Shown here: piece by piece, positions 37,011-48,057 of the stretch
How positions within the stretch are numbered: position 1 is the first letter of the stretch
Layout of the letters: each line of letters opens with the position of its first letter
Assembly: GCF_019649055.1 (NCBI RefSeq)
Contig: NW_026570225.1
Span: 1,984,001 to 2,048,000 of the forward strand
DNA length: 64,000 nt
Direction: 5' to 3'
Source: Paramacrobiotus metropolitanus
Taxonomy: Eukaryota > Tardigrada > Eutardigrada > Parachela > Macrobiotidae
Made by a program: the position numbers and the translations under genes
The notes under the pieces: generated by a model
The model's input: only the letters and a program-made list of their open reading frames with translations
Told to the model about the DNA's origin: nothing
Database searches by the model: none

Positions 37011-38725
37011 GAATTTGCGAAGCCGCTTCAACTTCAAGCTCAAACTCAAGTTCAAGTCAAAAAAGTAATACAGGCTATGCTTTGACCCGCCGAAACATGA
37101 ACTTGAACTTGCAAAAACGTAACTTGTGCAAGTTTCAGTTCAAGTTGGAGGGCCCTCCAAATTGAGTAACTTTTGCATACCTGCCGTTCGTTAACGACTG
37201 GATTAAGAACTTGAACTCGAGCAAATTTTAAAAAGAAAAACATTTTCTATTACTTTGTTGCTTGTTTACAAGTTTGTTTCAAAGTAGTTCGACTCCTGTA
37301 AATAATCTACGGGCAGCACCGATGGCTTGGTTTTTGTCGTCAACGCTGTCTCCACCAGCCTTTAGAGTCGGCAGCTACCTACTTGTCTTATCGCTGCCAG
37401 TGCTAATTTTTGAACCGTTACGTGGTGTTTCGTTCGATTTAAATTCTAAACGGCTATATGCCAAAAGAAAGAAGAAATCACAGCAATTTTTTTGAACCTA
37501 TGGGAGTTCGTTTTTATGCAAAAAAAATGCTTGCAGGCCAAGTGGAATCTAGCATAGCAACCCTACGGACGATGGGGTACTCCGCATGAGCACTAGAGCC
37601 CGTAAATCGTCACAATTTTGGCAGCGAAACGAAAAATTTTGTCGTACTGAGCAAACGTAACGAAACTTAACTGCACGCTTCCTGTCCCATAAAATAACGA
37701 ACCTTGACGAATTTATAAAATATTTGAGCGCAACTTAACGATAACTTTCGATATTTTTCCGTAAAAAAAACTGAACTCAACGAAATCGCAAAATACAAAT
37801 CACAGTAGTAAGCGTTCCTGGGATTAATTTTATTTATCTGAATTTTCTATGTGGTTCCACATCAAAAATAGTAGATCAGATCATCAAGCTTCTATGAAAA
37901 TTGCAGCTTGCACTTTTGCAGTTCACTAGTGCCGTTATAATTTGCTGAAGCTATAAACAACATGTGCTTGCGAAACACTAGTGCAGTGTCTAGAACTGGG
38001 AGTTTCGCAAAGCGTCAGATTCACTGTGTACAATAGGTTGCAGCTTCCAGTGTGCGCTTATGAAGGAGACCCTGTTCCGGGCGCCCAAAACACTGAATTA
38101 TTTGTCCAGGCGCAAGAGACGCACGCACGAGTGCGGCTGGCGTACAATTGGAAAATAATTTATTTTATTTTCTAAATTCCACATCGGTATCTTTTTGACG
38201 AAGAGAAAGCGACTCCCGAAATTTCAATATAACTTCGCGAAGCGAGAATACATTTTCTTATAACGAAACTTAACGAAGCGGTGCTCAGAAGTCCGTAAAA
38301 CATGCGCGGGGCTTGACGATTCGTTTCGTTAACGTTCGTTAAGCTTCGTCAAAATGACGATTTACGGACTCTAATGAGCACTTCATCTAGCACCGTATCG
38401 TCGAGTGCTATGGTAAAATCCATTCCCTAATAAAGTTTCATTGACCGCTGATATCGGAAAAAACTTTAAAATTTTGTTCTCATTTAGTTGTTTTTTACTT
38501 GTTTTGAGGACTAGGTACTTTAGAAACAGCAGCCCGGAAAGCTTTTGGGAGGCAGTTTTACTACAGTTTGCGGGTTGAGGTTACTGAGCTTTGCTAGCTG
38601 AAGTTGTAGTTTGGTGCTTTCGCAAAATCATGAATGCACAAGTTCAAACCAGAATTCAACTTCAAATTCAAGTTTGGAACCTGAACTGGAGTTTGTGTTT
38701 GAACTTGAGCCACTTTCGCAAATTC
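37011..38725. mobile_element. Inverted-repeat element rich in caagttcaag, interrupted by a hAT MITE
   Basis: The left end starts GAATTTGCGAAGCCGCTTCA; the right end is an imperfect inverse ending TTCGCAAATTC. Both subterminal regions (37011-37160 and 38625-38725) are dense in caagttcaag-like motifs, inverted relative to each other. No transposase is visible. A 780-bp hAT MITE sits inside. Exact ends and target duplication are unresolved. Confidence 0.55.
37594..38373. mobile_element. hAT-type MITE (780 bp) with 8-bp target duplication
   Basis: Left terminus TAGAGCCCGTAAATCGTCA; right terminus is its near-exact inverse, TGACGATTTACGGACTCTA. A perfect 8-bp duplication ATGAGCAC flanks it at 37586-37593 and 38374-38381. 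The interior has many cttaacga/tcgttaag motifs in both orientations and no coding capacity. Confidence 0.9.
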
Positions 38726-39407
38726 CCTATTATCTGTACAGCCAAAGAGAATGCTTTCGAGGTTGAGAGCATGAAGTAATTTTTATGTAAAGATTTTTAT
38801 ATAATAGCTGTGTTATTGCGTTGATGCGAAGTACTTTGTAATAGAGAAGTGCGAGGAGCTCACGATGCGTCTTTATTGACAAATAAAGGCTGACAATACT
38901 GCGTAATAGCAGGAAGAAAGAACAATAGCCAGTGTGGCCAGAATCTAGAAGCGTGTTGCTAGCAAGTTCTTGAGCGTCTGTCTAGACGTGAAAGAATGCT
39001 GGCGGCAAGTACGTGTGTGATGCAGGCCAGATGAATCAGCTGTGTGATGATGCGCAGACTGGACTCATTATACCATGTGCGTTGGTTACTTGTATGGCCG
39101 ACAAGTAAGGATCCATCTATACAAGTTACGTCATGACCGAACCCACACCGCGGCGATTCGCTGCCGCGCAAATTAGATGTATGCGCGTGTGAAGGCGGTG
39201 CCAAAAATCCATCCACGCAAGGCCCTTACGTGTATGCCTGTAACTCCACCCCTTTGCATGCATACATACAAGTAGCCGATCCAGCTGCCAGTCAACCTCG
39301 AAATTTCAAACGCTCGTCTTTCGTTTGCTTCTCAACGGATCTTCCCAATCGACATATCAGAAGATAAAGAATTAAATTTAAAACTTTTTGGTATCTAGCA
39401 AGTGGAT
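38726..39407. other. No gene recognised
   Basis: Spacer sequence. Short acaagt/acttgt motifs recur around 39060-39270 and again at 40020-40110, perhaps from an old repeat, but I cannot define an element. Confidence 0.4.
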
Positions 39408-39552
39408 ATTTATGGCGAATCAAGAAAGTTATGACTGTTTTGGTTTCTCGTAGACTTAACATAGGATGCAAGCCAACGCCTCCTTTCACGGGCCCATTCT
39501 AAGTCTACGAGAAACCAAAACAGCCATAACTTTCTTGATTCGCCATAAATAT
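39408..39552. repeat. Long hairpin, about 53-nt arms
   Basis: The sequence from tatttatggcgaatcaagaa to the flank of tctcgtagactta is repeated as its reverse complement at about 39500-39552 with only one or two mismatches, leaving a loop of about 40 nt. It looks like a small foldback MITE, or could be transcribed as a stable hairpin. The 9-bp TTTCTTAGG-type array follows within 130 bp. Confidence 0.8.
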
Positions 39553-39678
39553 CTAGGTTTCTCAGGCTGTTGAATGACTGTTTTTCTGAAAAATAAAAAA
39601 TAAAATGAAGGAAAAGCAAAAAAAAAAATAAAAAATAATTTTCTGAAAAATAAAAAATAAAATGAAGGAAAAACAAAT

Positions 39679-39813
39679 GAAACCTAAGAGAAACCTAAGA
39701 AACCTGAGAAACCTAAGACAACCTAAGAAACCTAAGAAACCTAAGAAACCTAAGAAACCCAACAAACCTATGAAACCTAAGAAATCTAAGAAGCCTAAGA
39801 AACCTAAGAAAAG
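39679..39813 (-). repeat. 9-bp tandem repeat, AAACCTAAG (minus strand CTTAGGTTT)
   Basis: About fourteen consecutive, slightly varied copies of a 9-mer. On the minus strand each unit contains TTAGG, the arthropod telomere core. The same unit is found near 41970-42040 and 52843-52990. Open frames across it (FLGFLGFL...) are products of the repeat and not genes. Confidence 0.85.
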
Positions 39814-39885
39814 TCTCACCAAGTGAGTACATAATATTGATAATAATCATATTAGCTGAAAATCGAACGCGGTAACCAAATCAGC

Positions 39886-39951
39886 GGTGGCCGAAATGAA
39901 TGGTGGCCAAAATGAATTGTGGCCAAAATGAATGGTGGCCAAAATGAATGG
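39886..39951. repeat. 16-bp tandem repeat, ggtggccaaaatgaat
   Basis: Four nearly identical 16-bp units in tandem. Confidence 0.85.
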
Positions 39952-40427
39952 ACACCCTTGTATGTGTACATGCGAGGCAGCTGGCACCTACACGCGTGCC
40001 GCACACCAGCTCGCTCAAACACGTTACGACCCATACATACAAGCCAGTTTTCAGGCGGTTCTAACGTTAGTTGTATGTATGCATGCGTAACTTGTACACA
40101 TACAAGTTGCAGCGCTAATGCACTATTCCAACGCGAGCGTATGAACGCTGAGTGGTGGTGCGATAGAGGAACGAGAGAGCAAGTACAGCTCAGCGTGTGC
40201 GCTGCGTATATCCGCTTCAGCGGATGAGGTGCAGTGCAGCAGCACACGTACGTACAAGGGAGAGGCGAGACGTGGCATGTGAGTGAGTGCAACAAGTACG
40301 CCAATGTGGGCGGAGCACCACGCGCAGGCTCGTATGCCTGATAACTTATCATGTTTCGACGAAATATAGATGTTTTACTAATAAAATTTTAAATTCATTC
40401 GAAATCAGATAAAATGGCCGTGCCGTG

Positions 40428-40466
40428 GACCACAAGAAACGCGGAGGCGTAGCCGAGGATGTTTCT
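40428..40466. repeat. Copy of dispersed agaaacgc(a/g)gaggcg.agccga repeat
   Basis: The motif is bracketed by CAAGAAA and TTTCTTG, giving a short imperfect hairpin. Related copies lie near 53822-53850 and 54734-54764 inside the 52-56 kb repeat array, so this is a stray end or relic of that family. Confidence 0.55.
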
Positions 40467-41120
40467 TGTATGTACTTAATTATTTAATATATGTACAATA
40501 TATGTCTTGTACAATCGCAATATGATATGGTGACTGCATAAATGTTGCGGCGACCTTTTGAGAGTGATTTACACGTACTACACTTCTGCTCTGCAATTCC
40601 CGTGTATCCACAATATCGCTGGACGTGGATCCATAGCTTAAAGCAATATTACATACAAGGTATGCCTCGCGCTCCGCGCTCGGCAAAACCCTCTTGGACG
40701 GATACTAATATTTGACTACCCCACGAGTTTTTCTTGAACCTGTGACCAATGGCTATTTTCTCTCTTTTTTAATTAAATGGTCCGTGCAATTCCGATTTGT
40801 CTCTACATTATTGCACTAATTGCTGCTTCCGTGGCAACAATTTGTTTTACCCGTAAGAATGTACTGCAGTACTACACCAACACTGTACCAGTATCTAAAG
40901 GGCGTCATTATATTAAGTACTCCATTTTCTATACTTAAGAACCTGTCAAAATTTCTTCTGACCAACGCTTTCAAAACAAAATCAAAATTCAGAAGGCACA
41001 CCTATGGAAAATTAGGAATTTTTCAAGACTAAGCTGGACTTAAACTGACCACGCGTTGATTTATCCATAAAAACCCAGGAAAAATACGTTTTGAACGGTA
41101 AGCTTGTATGAATATAGAGA

Positions 41121-41303
41121 TACGAGGACATTTGGGTGCTGTGAACATACCCTGCACGATTAGGCTGCGATGAACAGCTGGTTAGCCGTAGCTCGCAACG
41201 CTACTGATATCACAATCTGAATGCAAACGGCTATAAATTTAGCCGGCTGTTCATCGCAGCCTAATCGTCCAGGGTATGTTCACAGCACCCAAATGTCCTC
41301 GTA
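41121..41303. mobile_element. Hairpin MITE (183 bp) with long inverted arms
   Basis: The outer ends TACGAGGACATTTGGGTGCT and its exact inverse enclose arms of about 57 nt with very few mismatches (for example ctgcacga versus tcgtccag). The central loop is about 70 nt. TA at both outermost positions fits a TA target duplication as in Tc1/mariner-derived MITEs. There is no coding capacity. Confidence 0.8.
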
Positions 41304-41749
41304 CTGTAATTACAATGTAGGACTAAATGGTCGCATAGCCCCATACCCAGCATTCTGTACGCAAGCGGTGCAGCTCACTTGTACGAAACGGATATTTTGA
41401 ACTCAGTCGTACAGTGCACTGCGCTGCATTCGTACTGAATGTGGAGATGTTGGGTATGCGACCATTTTGTCCTAAGCTGTAGTAATACACCTTTAGAAAA
41501 TACCGTAATTATCGAATTTGTGGCCCTGGGGTAAAAATAGTTCGAAAGGTATGGCGGAGGGGGCGCAATTTCGAGGAGGGGGCGCAATTTCGGGGGGTGG
41601 CATTAGTTTTCGAACGGCATATTTTGGGAGTGGGGATTATATTTCAAACAACTGCGCATTCTGATCTGGTGAAACTTATACCGGTATACGCAACAGTGCA
41701 ACTTTCCCAGCAACATTTTCGAGCGTATACTTTTCCTCGTGTCCGACCA

Positions 41750-41903
41750 TTTCGGCATAGTGACATTTCGGCATAGGACATTTCGGCATAGGACATTTCG
41801 GCATAACGACATTTCGGCATGAGGACATTTCGGCATGAGGACATTTCGGCATGAGGACATTTCTGCATGTGGACGTTTCGGCATACGGACATTTCTGCAT
41901 TAT
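41750..41903 (-). repeat. Left 15-17 bp minisatellite (gccgaaatgtcc family)
   Basis: About nine to ten units of CATTTCGGCATAGGA and close variants, forming the left arm array of the foldback-like element. Confidence 0.85.
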
Positions 41904-42448
41904 AAACAACATCAAATTAAAAAACGGCTCCAGTTATTTTATGTCTCCTTTGTACTGTTAAACCTTGTATTCTTAGATCTTCTTAGATCTTCTAGGCTTT
42001 CTTAGTTTTACTTAGGTTTCTTAGGTTTTCTTAGGTTTATATATATTTGCAGGTCTTCTTAGCTTTTCTAAAGTTTTTATCAAATCCTCGCATTTTAACA
42101 TACAATTTTCAAGTTTGCTAAGGCATCTTATGTCTTCCTGCGTTTCATTATTTTTTATAAGGTTTTTGGTTTAATTTTGCATGTTTGGCATGTTTTAGGT
42201 TTGCTAGGTTTTAGGATTTTACGTTCTCAGTTTTTGAAATTCTATGCGTTTTTCCTTCACTTTCTTAGATTGAGTAAAATTCATTGGCATATAGGTTTCT
42301 TACCATGGACCCACGGTCCTCATTTATTAGCACAAGCCAGTTACCATGCACGAGTTTTACAACGAAAACAGTTTTACAGTAACAAAAGTTCTTCCAATTT
42401 ATCCGCTCTTTCCATCATGATTAGGTATTATCAGTATACTAAACTTTA

Positions 42449-42553
42449 TGCCGAAATGTCCGTATGCCGAAATGTCCCTATGCCGAAATGTCCTTATGCC
42501 GAAATGTCTTATGCCGAAGTGTCCAATGCCGAAATGTCCCTATGCCGAAATGG
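42449..42553 (+). repeat. Right 15-17 bp minisatellite (gccgaaatgtcc family)
   Basis: Seven units of TATGCCGAAATGTCC, the reverse complement of the left array. Confidence 0.85.
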
Positions 42554-43339
42554 CGGTACGCCCTTTTCCTTAGGTCCCTATGCACCTTTTTGCCTACGAA
42601 TACCGCAATATATTGATGTTTGCTCACAATCACAATTTTTATAAAGGATTTGGCGGTACACCTATCATTTTTCAGCGCTTGACATTTATTAACGGCCCCC
42701 TGGGGCGTTATTTCGGGGGGTGGCCTTATTTTTCAAACAGGATCAGGAGGGGCGCTTATTTTTCAAACAGGATCGGGAGGGTCGCTTTTCAAACAGGATC
42801 GGGAGGGGCGCCACAAATTCGATAATTACGGACTAATTTACGGTATGCAGAGCTATTTTCTTCGCAAAAGGAAAGACCAAAAGGGAAAACCAAAGAAAAA
42901 TGGACTTATGGAGCGCAGTATTACAGGTTGTTCCAAAATTATACGGTAACCAAGGAGAAAGCAATAATAAGTTATAAGTAGTCATTATTTAATACAAGCT
43001 CAACCTCGGCCTCCGGCCTCGGTTGAGAATTTTTAGAACTGAAGATAGTAATGTAGTAGTAGTTTTATAAAGATTTAGGAAACGGAATTTAACTGGATCG
43101 GAAATGCGGCTTGTTTTGAATTTGTCACTGTCGTCATTAAGTACTCAATGCTATAGAATTCAGCTAAGTCACTTAGTTATTTCCGCAGACGGTTGAAAGT
43201 GTAAATTTTGCTTCCTGTAAATCGTCGTCTATAAAGGTTGAGCCAAATAACATATCAAGCTATCAGCCAAAAATATTATTAATAACATATCTGCCAAATC
43301 CCTCCTCTGTCTGACCAAAAAATTACCTTTTTCGCATGA

Positions 43340-44090
43340 CCGGCGAAAATTCTCACACCTCTGTTCTTACCGGTGAAAATCCCTGTCCTTCTATCTGACC
43401 GGCGAAAATCCCTGTACTTCTATCTGACCGGCGAAAATCCCTGTTCTTCTATCTGACCGGCGAAAATCCATGTACTTCTGTCTGACCGGTGAAAATCTTT
43501 GTACTTTTATCTGACCGGCGAAAATCCCTGTGCTTCTATCTGGCCGGCGAAAATCCCTACCCCTCTGTTCTAACCGGCGAAAATCGCTGTACTTCTATCT
43601 GACCGGCGAAAATCTCTGTCCTTTTATCTGACCGGCGAAAATCCATGTACTTCTGTTTGACCGGTGAAAATCTTTGTACTTTTATCTGACCGGCGAAAAT
43701 CCCTGTGCTTCTATCTGGCCGGCGAAAATCCCTACCCCTCTGTTCTAACCGGCGAAAATCGCTGTACTTCTATCTGACCGGCGGAAATCTCTGTCCTTTT
43801 ATCTGACCGGCGAAAATCCCTGTCCTTTTATCTGACCGGCGAGAATCCTTGTACTTCTATCTGACCGGCGAAAATCCCTGTCCTTTTATCTGACCGGCGA
43901 AAATCCCTGTTCTTTTATCTGACCGCCGAAATTCCCTTTACTCCTATCTGACCGGCGACGTTCCCAGTATTTCTGTCTGACCGGCAAAAATCTTTGTACT
44001 TTTATCTGACCGGCGAAAATCCCTGTACTTCCATCTGACCGGCGAAATTCCTTTCCCCTCTGTCTCACGGGCAAAAATACCATCGAAAAT
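43340..44090 (+). repeat. 29-bp minisatellite (ctgaccggcgaaaatccctg), about 26 units
   Basis: Units of ctgaccggcgaaaatccctg plus a variable t/c-rich tail repeat with period 29. A block of six units beginning near 43466 is duplicated about 175 bp later, near 43641, including its private variants, showing higher-order expansion. Confidence 0.92.
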
Positions 44091-44289
44091 TTTATCTTCC
44101 AGTCGGGAATTTGCACATTGCAGGGACATTGATTGTGCTCATCGTATTCCCTTCTTTTTAATAATACGTACTTATGTTAGTCTTTGTATGTACCTTTTCT
44201 GTTAAGGTACAGTTATCCTTTCCTTCTTTCCGCTAATTAAATAACATGCCGCTCACATAATACCTTCTGTCTAAGCCTGAACTTCCCCT

Positions 44290-44460
44290 CCCCGTTGTTT
44301 ATCCGGCGAAAATCCCTCATCCTTTGTCTGACTGGCAAAAGTTCCACCCCCAGTGTCTAACCAGCGAAATCCCCCTCCACTTCGTCTGATCGGCAAAAAT
44401 TCCTTTCCCTCTGTCTAACTGGCGAAAATCTCTAGTCTTTTGTCTAACCAGCAAAATTTA
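44290..44460 (+). repeat. Degenerate continuation of the 29-bp minisatellite
   Basis: About six eroded units (ccggcgaaaatccct, actggcaaaag, accagcgaaat) after a gap of about 190 bp. Confidence 0.7.
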
Positions 44461-45552
44461 TTCCCCTATTATATATACAATCCTAACTCCGCCGTTTCTT
44501 TTTCTCCCTTTTCCTCCAACACTGTCCGGCGCAGAATTTCGTTCGATAGCTTAAAAAACGGCTAAAATCCTGTAGTTTGTCCCTACAACTTTAGTTTTTC
44601 GATCTTCTTTTCCTTCGAATTACGAAACATGGCCAAAACGAATTTCGCTGATTGGCAATCACAAAGTATTTATTAGTGGATAATGTGGATTGGCGGAAAT
44701 GCGTATATTTTTGAACGGAAACTGCTGACACAGCGTGGCAAACTGGGACATAAAAACTGCGGTACATCAGTAATCAGTAAAATTTAATACTCCTGTTTGT
44801 CGAAATTTCGTAATTGGCAGAGCGATAATGCAGTATGATTTCTTTGGCGGAAAGAGGAAAGGGAACCAGTATAGCGCAAATAACTGTACGGCAACGGATT
44901 ACGTACGTATAAACTACTAGGGAAGTGCACCGCTTTTTGCTAGCACTATTAGACTGAAGCGAAGCCGGAAACAGAGTTTTGCACAAAAATGCTTAGGTTA
45001 TTTGATATGTGGTTTTATATGCAATAGCCATCAAAATAAAATAACAAAAAATTGCAAGCGCTGGCACTCTACTAATTAATCGAAGAGTGGTGTTTCGGTG
45101 CTCTTCCATTTCTCCATGAAGTCATTTCAGCACATGTAATAAATTTCATTATGCGGACATTCACTCGCGGCATCAGGCTGGACTTTCGTTATACCGTTGT
45201 TGCTTATATGATTCCGTAAAGGCGTAAACTAGATAATAGTTCTATCGATAATTTTATTAACTAATTCTTTTAGCAGAAATGTTTTTCCTTTAATACAAAA
45301 CAAAGCTCTGTACTCAGTATTGAAAACAAAAAAGTAATACTTAGAATTAATAAGGAAAAATATATATCTACTATTTGAAATAAACAAACTATAATAACAA
45401 TGAATAATAATACTGATAATAATGAAAATCAGTATTTATAATAATTGCCTCGAAAACCGATTGCTCAGTTAGCACGCGTGATCACCAAATGCAAAATACA
45501 TGCCAAATTAAAAACATTTTAGCAAGTGGACGCACTTACTCATTGTTTCAGA

Positions 45553-45722
45553 CGGAAATTTCGGCATTCTGATGGCTTTTAAAATAAAGTCAATTCGGCA
45601 AGAAAGTTTAGCATGCAGACCGAGCAGCAATAACTGATGTTTCAAACGGGAATTTCGGCATTCTACGAGTAGTGGTTTGTAAAATAAAATCAATTCGGCA
45701 AGGAAATTGTAGCATGCGGACA
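45553..45722. repeat. Two-copy direct duplication of about 90 bp
   Basis: Segments sharing aatttcggcattct, aaaataaa.tcaattcggca and tagcatgc occur twice in tandem, differing by a few substitutions and a short indel. Confidence 0.75.
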
Positions 45723-45732
45723 CAGCAGCACA

Positions 45733-46220
45733 GAATTTTGGCCGGTTGAACAGAGTTAAGGATTTTCGCCGGCTAGAAAAGGGAGGGATTTTCGACGGTA
45801 AGCACGGGCAGGGATTTTCGCCGGTTAGACAGAGCGTAGGGATTTTCGCCGGTCAAGCACAGGGCAGGGATTTTCGCCGGTTAGACAGATGGGTAGAGTT
45901 TTCCCCGGTAAAACAGAGGTAGGGGTTTTGCCGGTCACACAAGGTAAGGATTTTCGCCGGATCGACAGAGGTAGGAATTTCCGCCGGTTAGACAAAGGAC
46001 AGGGATTTTCGCCGGTTAGACAGAGGGTAGGAGTTTTCGCCGGTCGGAGACATGGGTAGGATTTTCGCCGGATAGACAGAGGGTATGAATTTCCGCCGGT
46101 TAGACAAAGGACAGAGATTTTCGACGGTTAGACAGAGGGTAGGAGTTTTCGCCGGTCAGACACAAGAGTAAGGATTTTCGCCGGTCAAACAAAGGGGCAA
46201 GTTTCGCCGATTAGACTGAG
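45733..46220 (-). repeat. 28-30 bp minisatellite, inverse of the 43.3-44.1 kb array
   Basis: About seventeen units of ggattttcgccggttagaca plus a short g-rich tail. This is the reverse complement of the left array unit and more diverged. Confidence 0.9.
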
Positions 46221-46362
46221 AGGTAGTAGTTCATCATATTACCGTAAAGTTTGCTAATTAATAATTATACAATCATTAGTAACAATTATAATAATAAACC
46301 AATAATCCAAATTCATTTCTACATTTTCCCGACCGAGGCCGGAGGCCGAGGTTGGGCTTGTA

Positions 46363-47630
46363 TTTATAATAATTGTTTCCGCCCATCCACTGTTGCGGTG
46401 TTACTAAGTGCATTTCGCAATAATAATATTTGTTTCCGCCTATACGCCACTGGAACTTACTGACACAGCCAACAGGCAAAATCCGTTTCGAAAAAGTTTC
46501 ATAAATTTATAAATGAAATTTACGAAAAACGAAAACCTTTGACCCGAACTACAAAGGACATACCAAAAGTAAGTTTCCCTATTTTGCCAGGTTTCAATTT
46601 GAAGTGAAACATCAACGAGATATTTTTTGTCACATACCTTATTCTCTAAGCTATCGAGAAAAAAAAAGAATTTCAACTGTCGACGAAAAACCGTTCAGAC
46701 GAAAAATCGTCTAACCGGTGCTAGTTCGAGCAGCTTCACCAGCGTAATCCCCAAAAAATTAGTTCTTTAAACTTCTTTTATTGCCACTTCTGTCTTCCTC
46801 AACAGTTTTGACTATGGTTTGAGATATTGATAGGTAATACTATCCTTGCTTTTATCCGGATGTGAAATTGTTTCGAAACCTTCACTGAAAAAAATTATTA
46901 ATTTTTTTGCTACGACGCAAATTTTCGTCGTTTTCAACTTTCTTGTCTCTTCAAACTTCCGATTCTTTTCATAAATAACAAATGTATTTCTGGATGACTC
47001 CAGTGCACCTTAGTCCAGGGTTAAACTTTCACCAGACTGTGGACAACAAATATTTTTTACGAATCATCCACATTTTTAGCCTTTCTACGGGGTTTTGACA
47101 TTCGGTCGAGACCAGTTTCCAAATTTTTTTCAAAAACCGTTAGAGATTTGATTTATCCTTTCTTTATTTTTGATGCAAGAGGAAAGAATTTGAAACATAA
47201 AATCGGTTTGCGGTTCTCGAAATATGATCGGGGAGATTGGCAGCAACACAATAATGCTGCGAGAAGACCACAGGAGAGGCTACCAGAAACTGTACAACAG
47301 TCTTTTCGGTGAATCTCATCTACCTTATGGAACAGAACCTAAATTAAATTTTCTAATGACTGGTCGATAAATAGTATTAGTAAATACATGGAAGAGAAAA
47401 GTTGAAAGAGTTTGTGAAAGAAGATAAAAAATGGTCCGAAAACAGCGCTAAAACGCAGATAGGACGAAAACTGAATTTATGGCTTTTGTGCACCCAGACG
47501 CATTCACTTTCATTCAGAAGGGGATTTTTATTAATTTTTCTCTCCCGACTCTGAGTCCACCAGGTACTTAATTTCAAAATAAGAATGCTTGCAATAGATG
47601 CTGGTATTTTTTCGGTCAATCACCTAGTGG
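46363..47630. other. No gene recognised
   Basis: AT-rich sequence without a supportable exon. Short open frames here lack splice or composition support. Confidence 0.45.
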
Positions 47631-47634
47631 GCTT

Positions 47635-47890
47635 CGTGTGCTGGACAGTAACAGAAGTTCGGTCACTTGCTCACCTAGCGGGCTCTGTGCTCTGGATAGT
47701 AGTGGTACTTCGGTCACTTGTTCACCTAGCGGGCTGTGTGCTCTGGATAGTAGTGGTACTTCGGTCACTCGTTCATCTAGCGGGCTTTGTGCTCTGGATA
47801 GTAGTGGTACTTCGGTCACTCGTTTACCTAGCGGGCTCTGTGCTGTGGACAGCAGCGGTAGTTTAATTACTCGCTCTCCTAGCAGGCTTT
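47635..47890. repeat. 51-bp minisatellite, about five units
   Basis: Units of gctctggatagtagtggtac followed by ttcggtcact and acctagcgggct repeat every 51 bp with low divergence. Because 51 is a multiple of three, long open frames run on both strands (period 17 aa); these are artefacts of the repeat unless expression is shown. The family relates in inverse orientation to 36600-36900. Confidence 0.88.
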
Positions 47891-48032
47891 GTGAATCATC
47901 TGGCCGGGTTTGGGAATATCGGCCTTCAGATTATGGAAATGGTTTTTGCTGATTATACACGGAAAAGCTGGGTTCGTGTGTTCCCTTTTTCTTTTTCGTG
48001 GTAATAAAGATCTAAATTGTAGATACCGTTTT

Positions 48033-48057
48033 ATTATTCCGTATTATACGGAATAAT
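48033..48057. repeat. 25-bp near-perfect palindrome
   Basis: attattccgta / tacggaataat arms meet around a 3-nt centre. The role is unknown. Confidence 0.6.

Larger units (their letters stand above)
41503..42831. mobile_element. Foldback-like element with inverted 16-bp arrays
   Basis: Perfect 22-bp terminal inverted repeats lie at 41503-41524 (CCGTAATTATCGAATTTGTG...) and 42810-42831. Inside each end is a G-rich block (ggaggggcgc-like), then a tandem array: gacatttcggcatag-type units at about 41750-41903 and their reverse complement, tatgccgaaatgtcc, at 42449-42553. The centre holds unrelated AT-rich sequence including cttaggttt units. No transposase is present. The mirrored order (end, G-rich block, array, centre, array, G-rich block, end) defines one element. 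Confidence 0.75.
42993..46362. mobile_element. Foldback-like element with inverted 29-bp minisatellite arms
   Basis: A 33-nt segment containing CCTCGGCCTCCGGCCTCGG (42993-43025) recurs in inverse at 46330-46362 with about two mismatches. Between them, 29-bp units run one way at 43340-44090 (and degenerate at 44290-44460), and the opposite way at 45733-46220. The centre of about 1.27 kb is non-repetitive and non-coding apart from a two-copy duplication at about 45553-45722. The plan resembles Drosophila FB (foldback) transposons, whose long inverted arms consist of short tandem repeats. The true outer ends and target duplication were not located. Confidence 0.65.

Noticed and set aside
39562-39822. 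Open frame of repeated GFLGFLGFLG residues on the minus strand
   Set aside because: It is a product of the 9-bp repeat, whose period is a multiple of three; there is no independent sign of coding.
43886-44129. Minus-strand frame of repeated DRSKGIFAGQ-like residues
   Set aside because: Translation of the 29-bp minisatellite, not a gene.
47585-47952. Long open frames on both strands with a 17-residue period
   Set aside because: Caused by the 51-bp minisatellite; frames are open in several phases at once.
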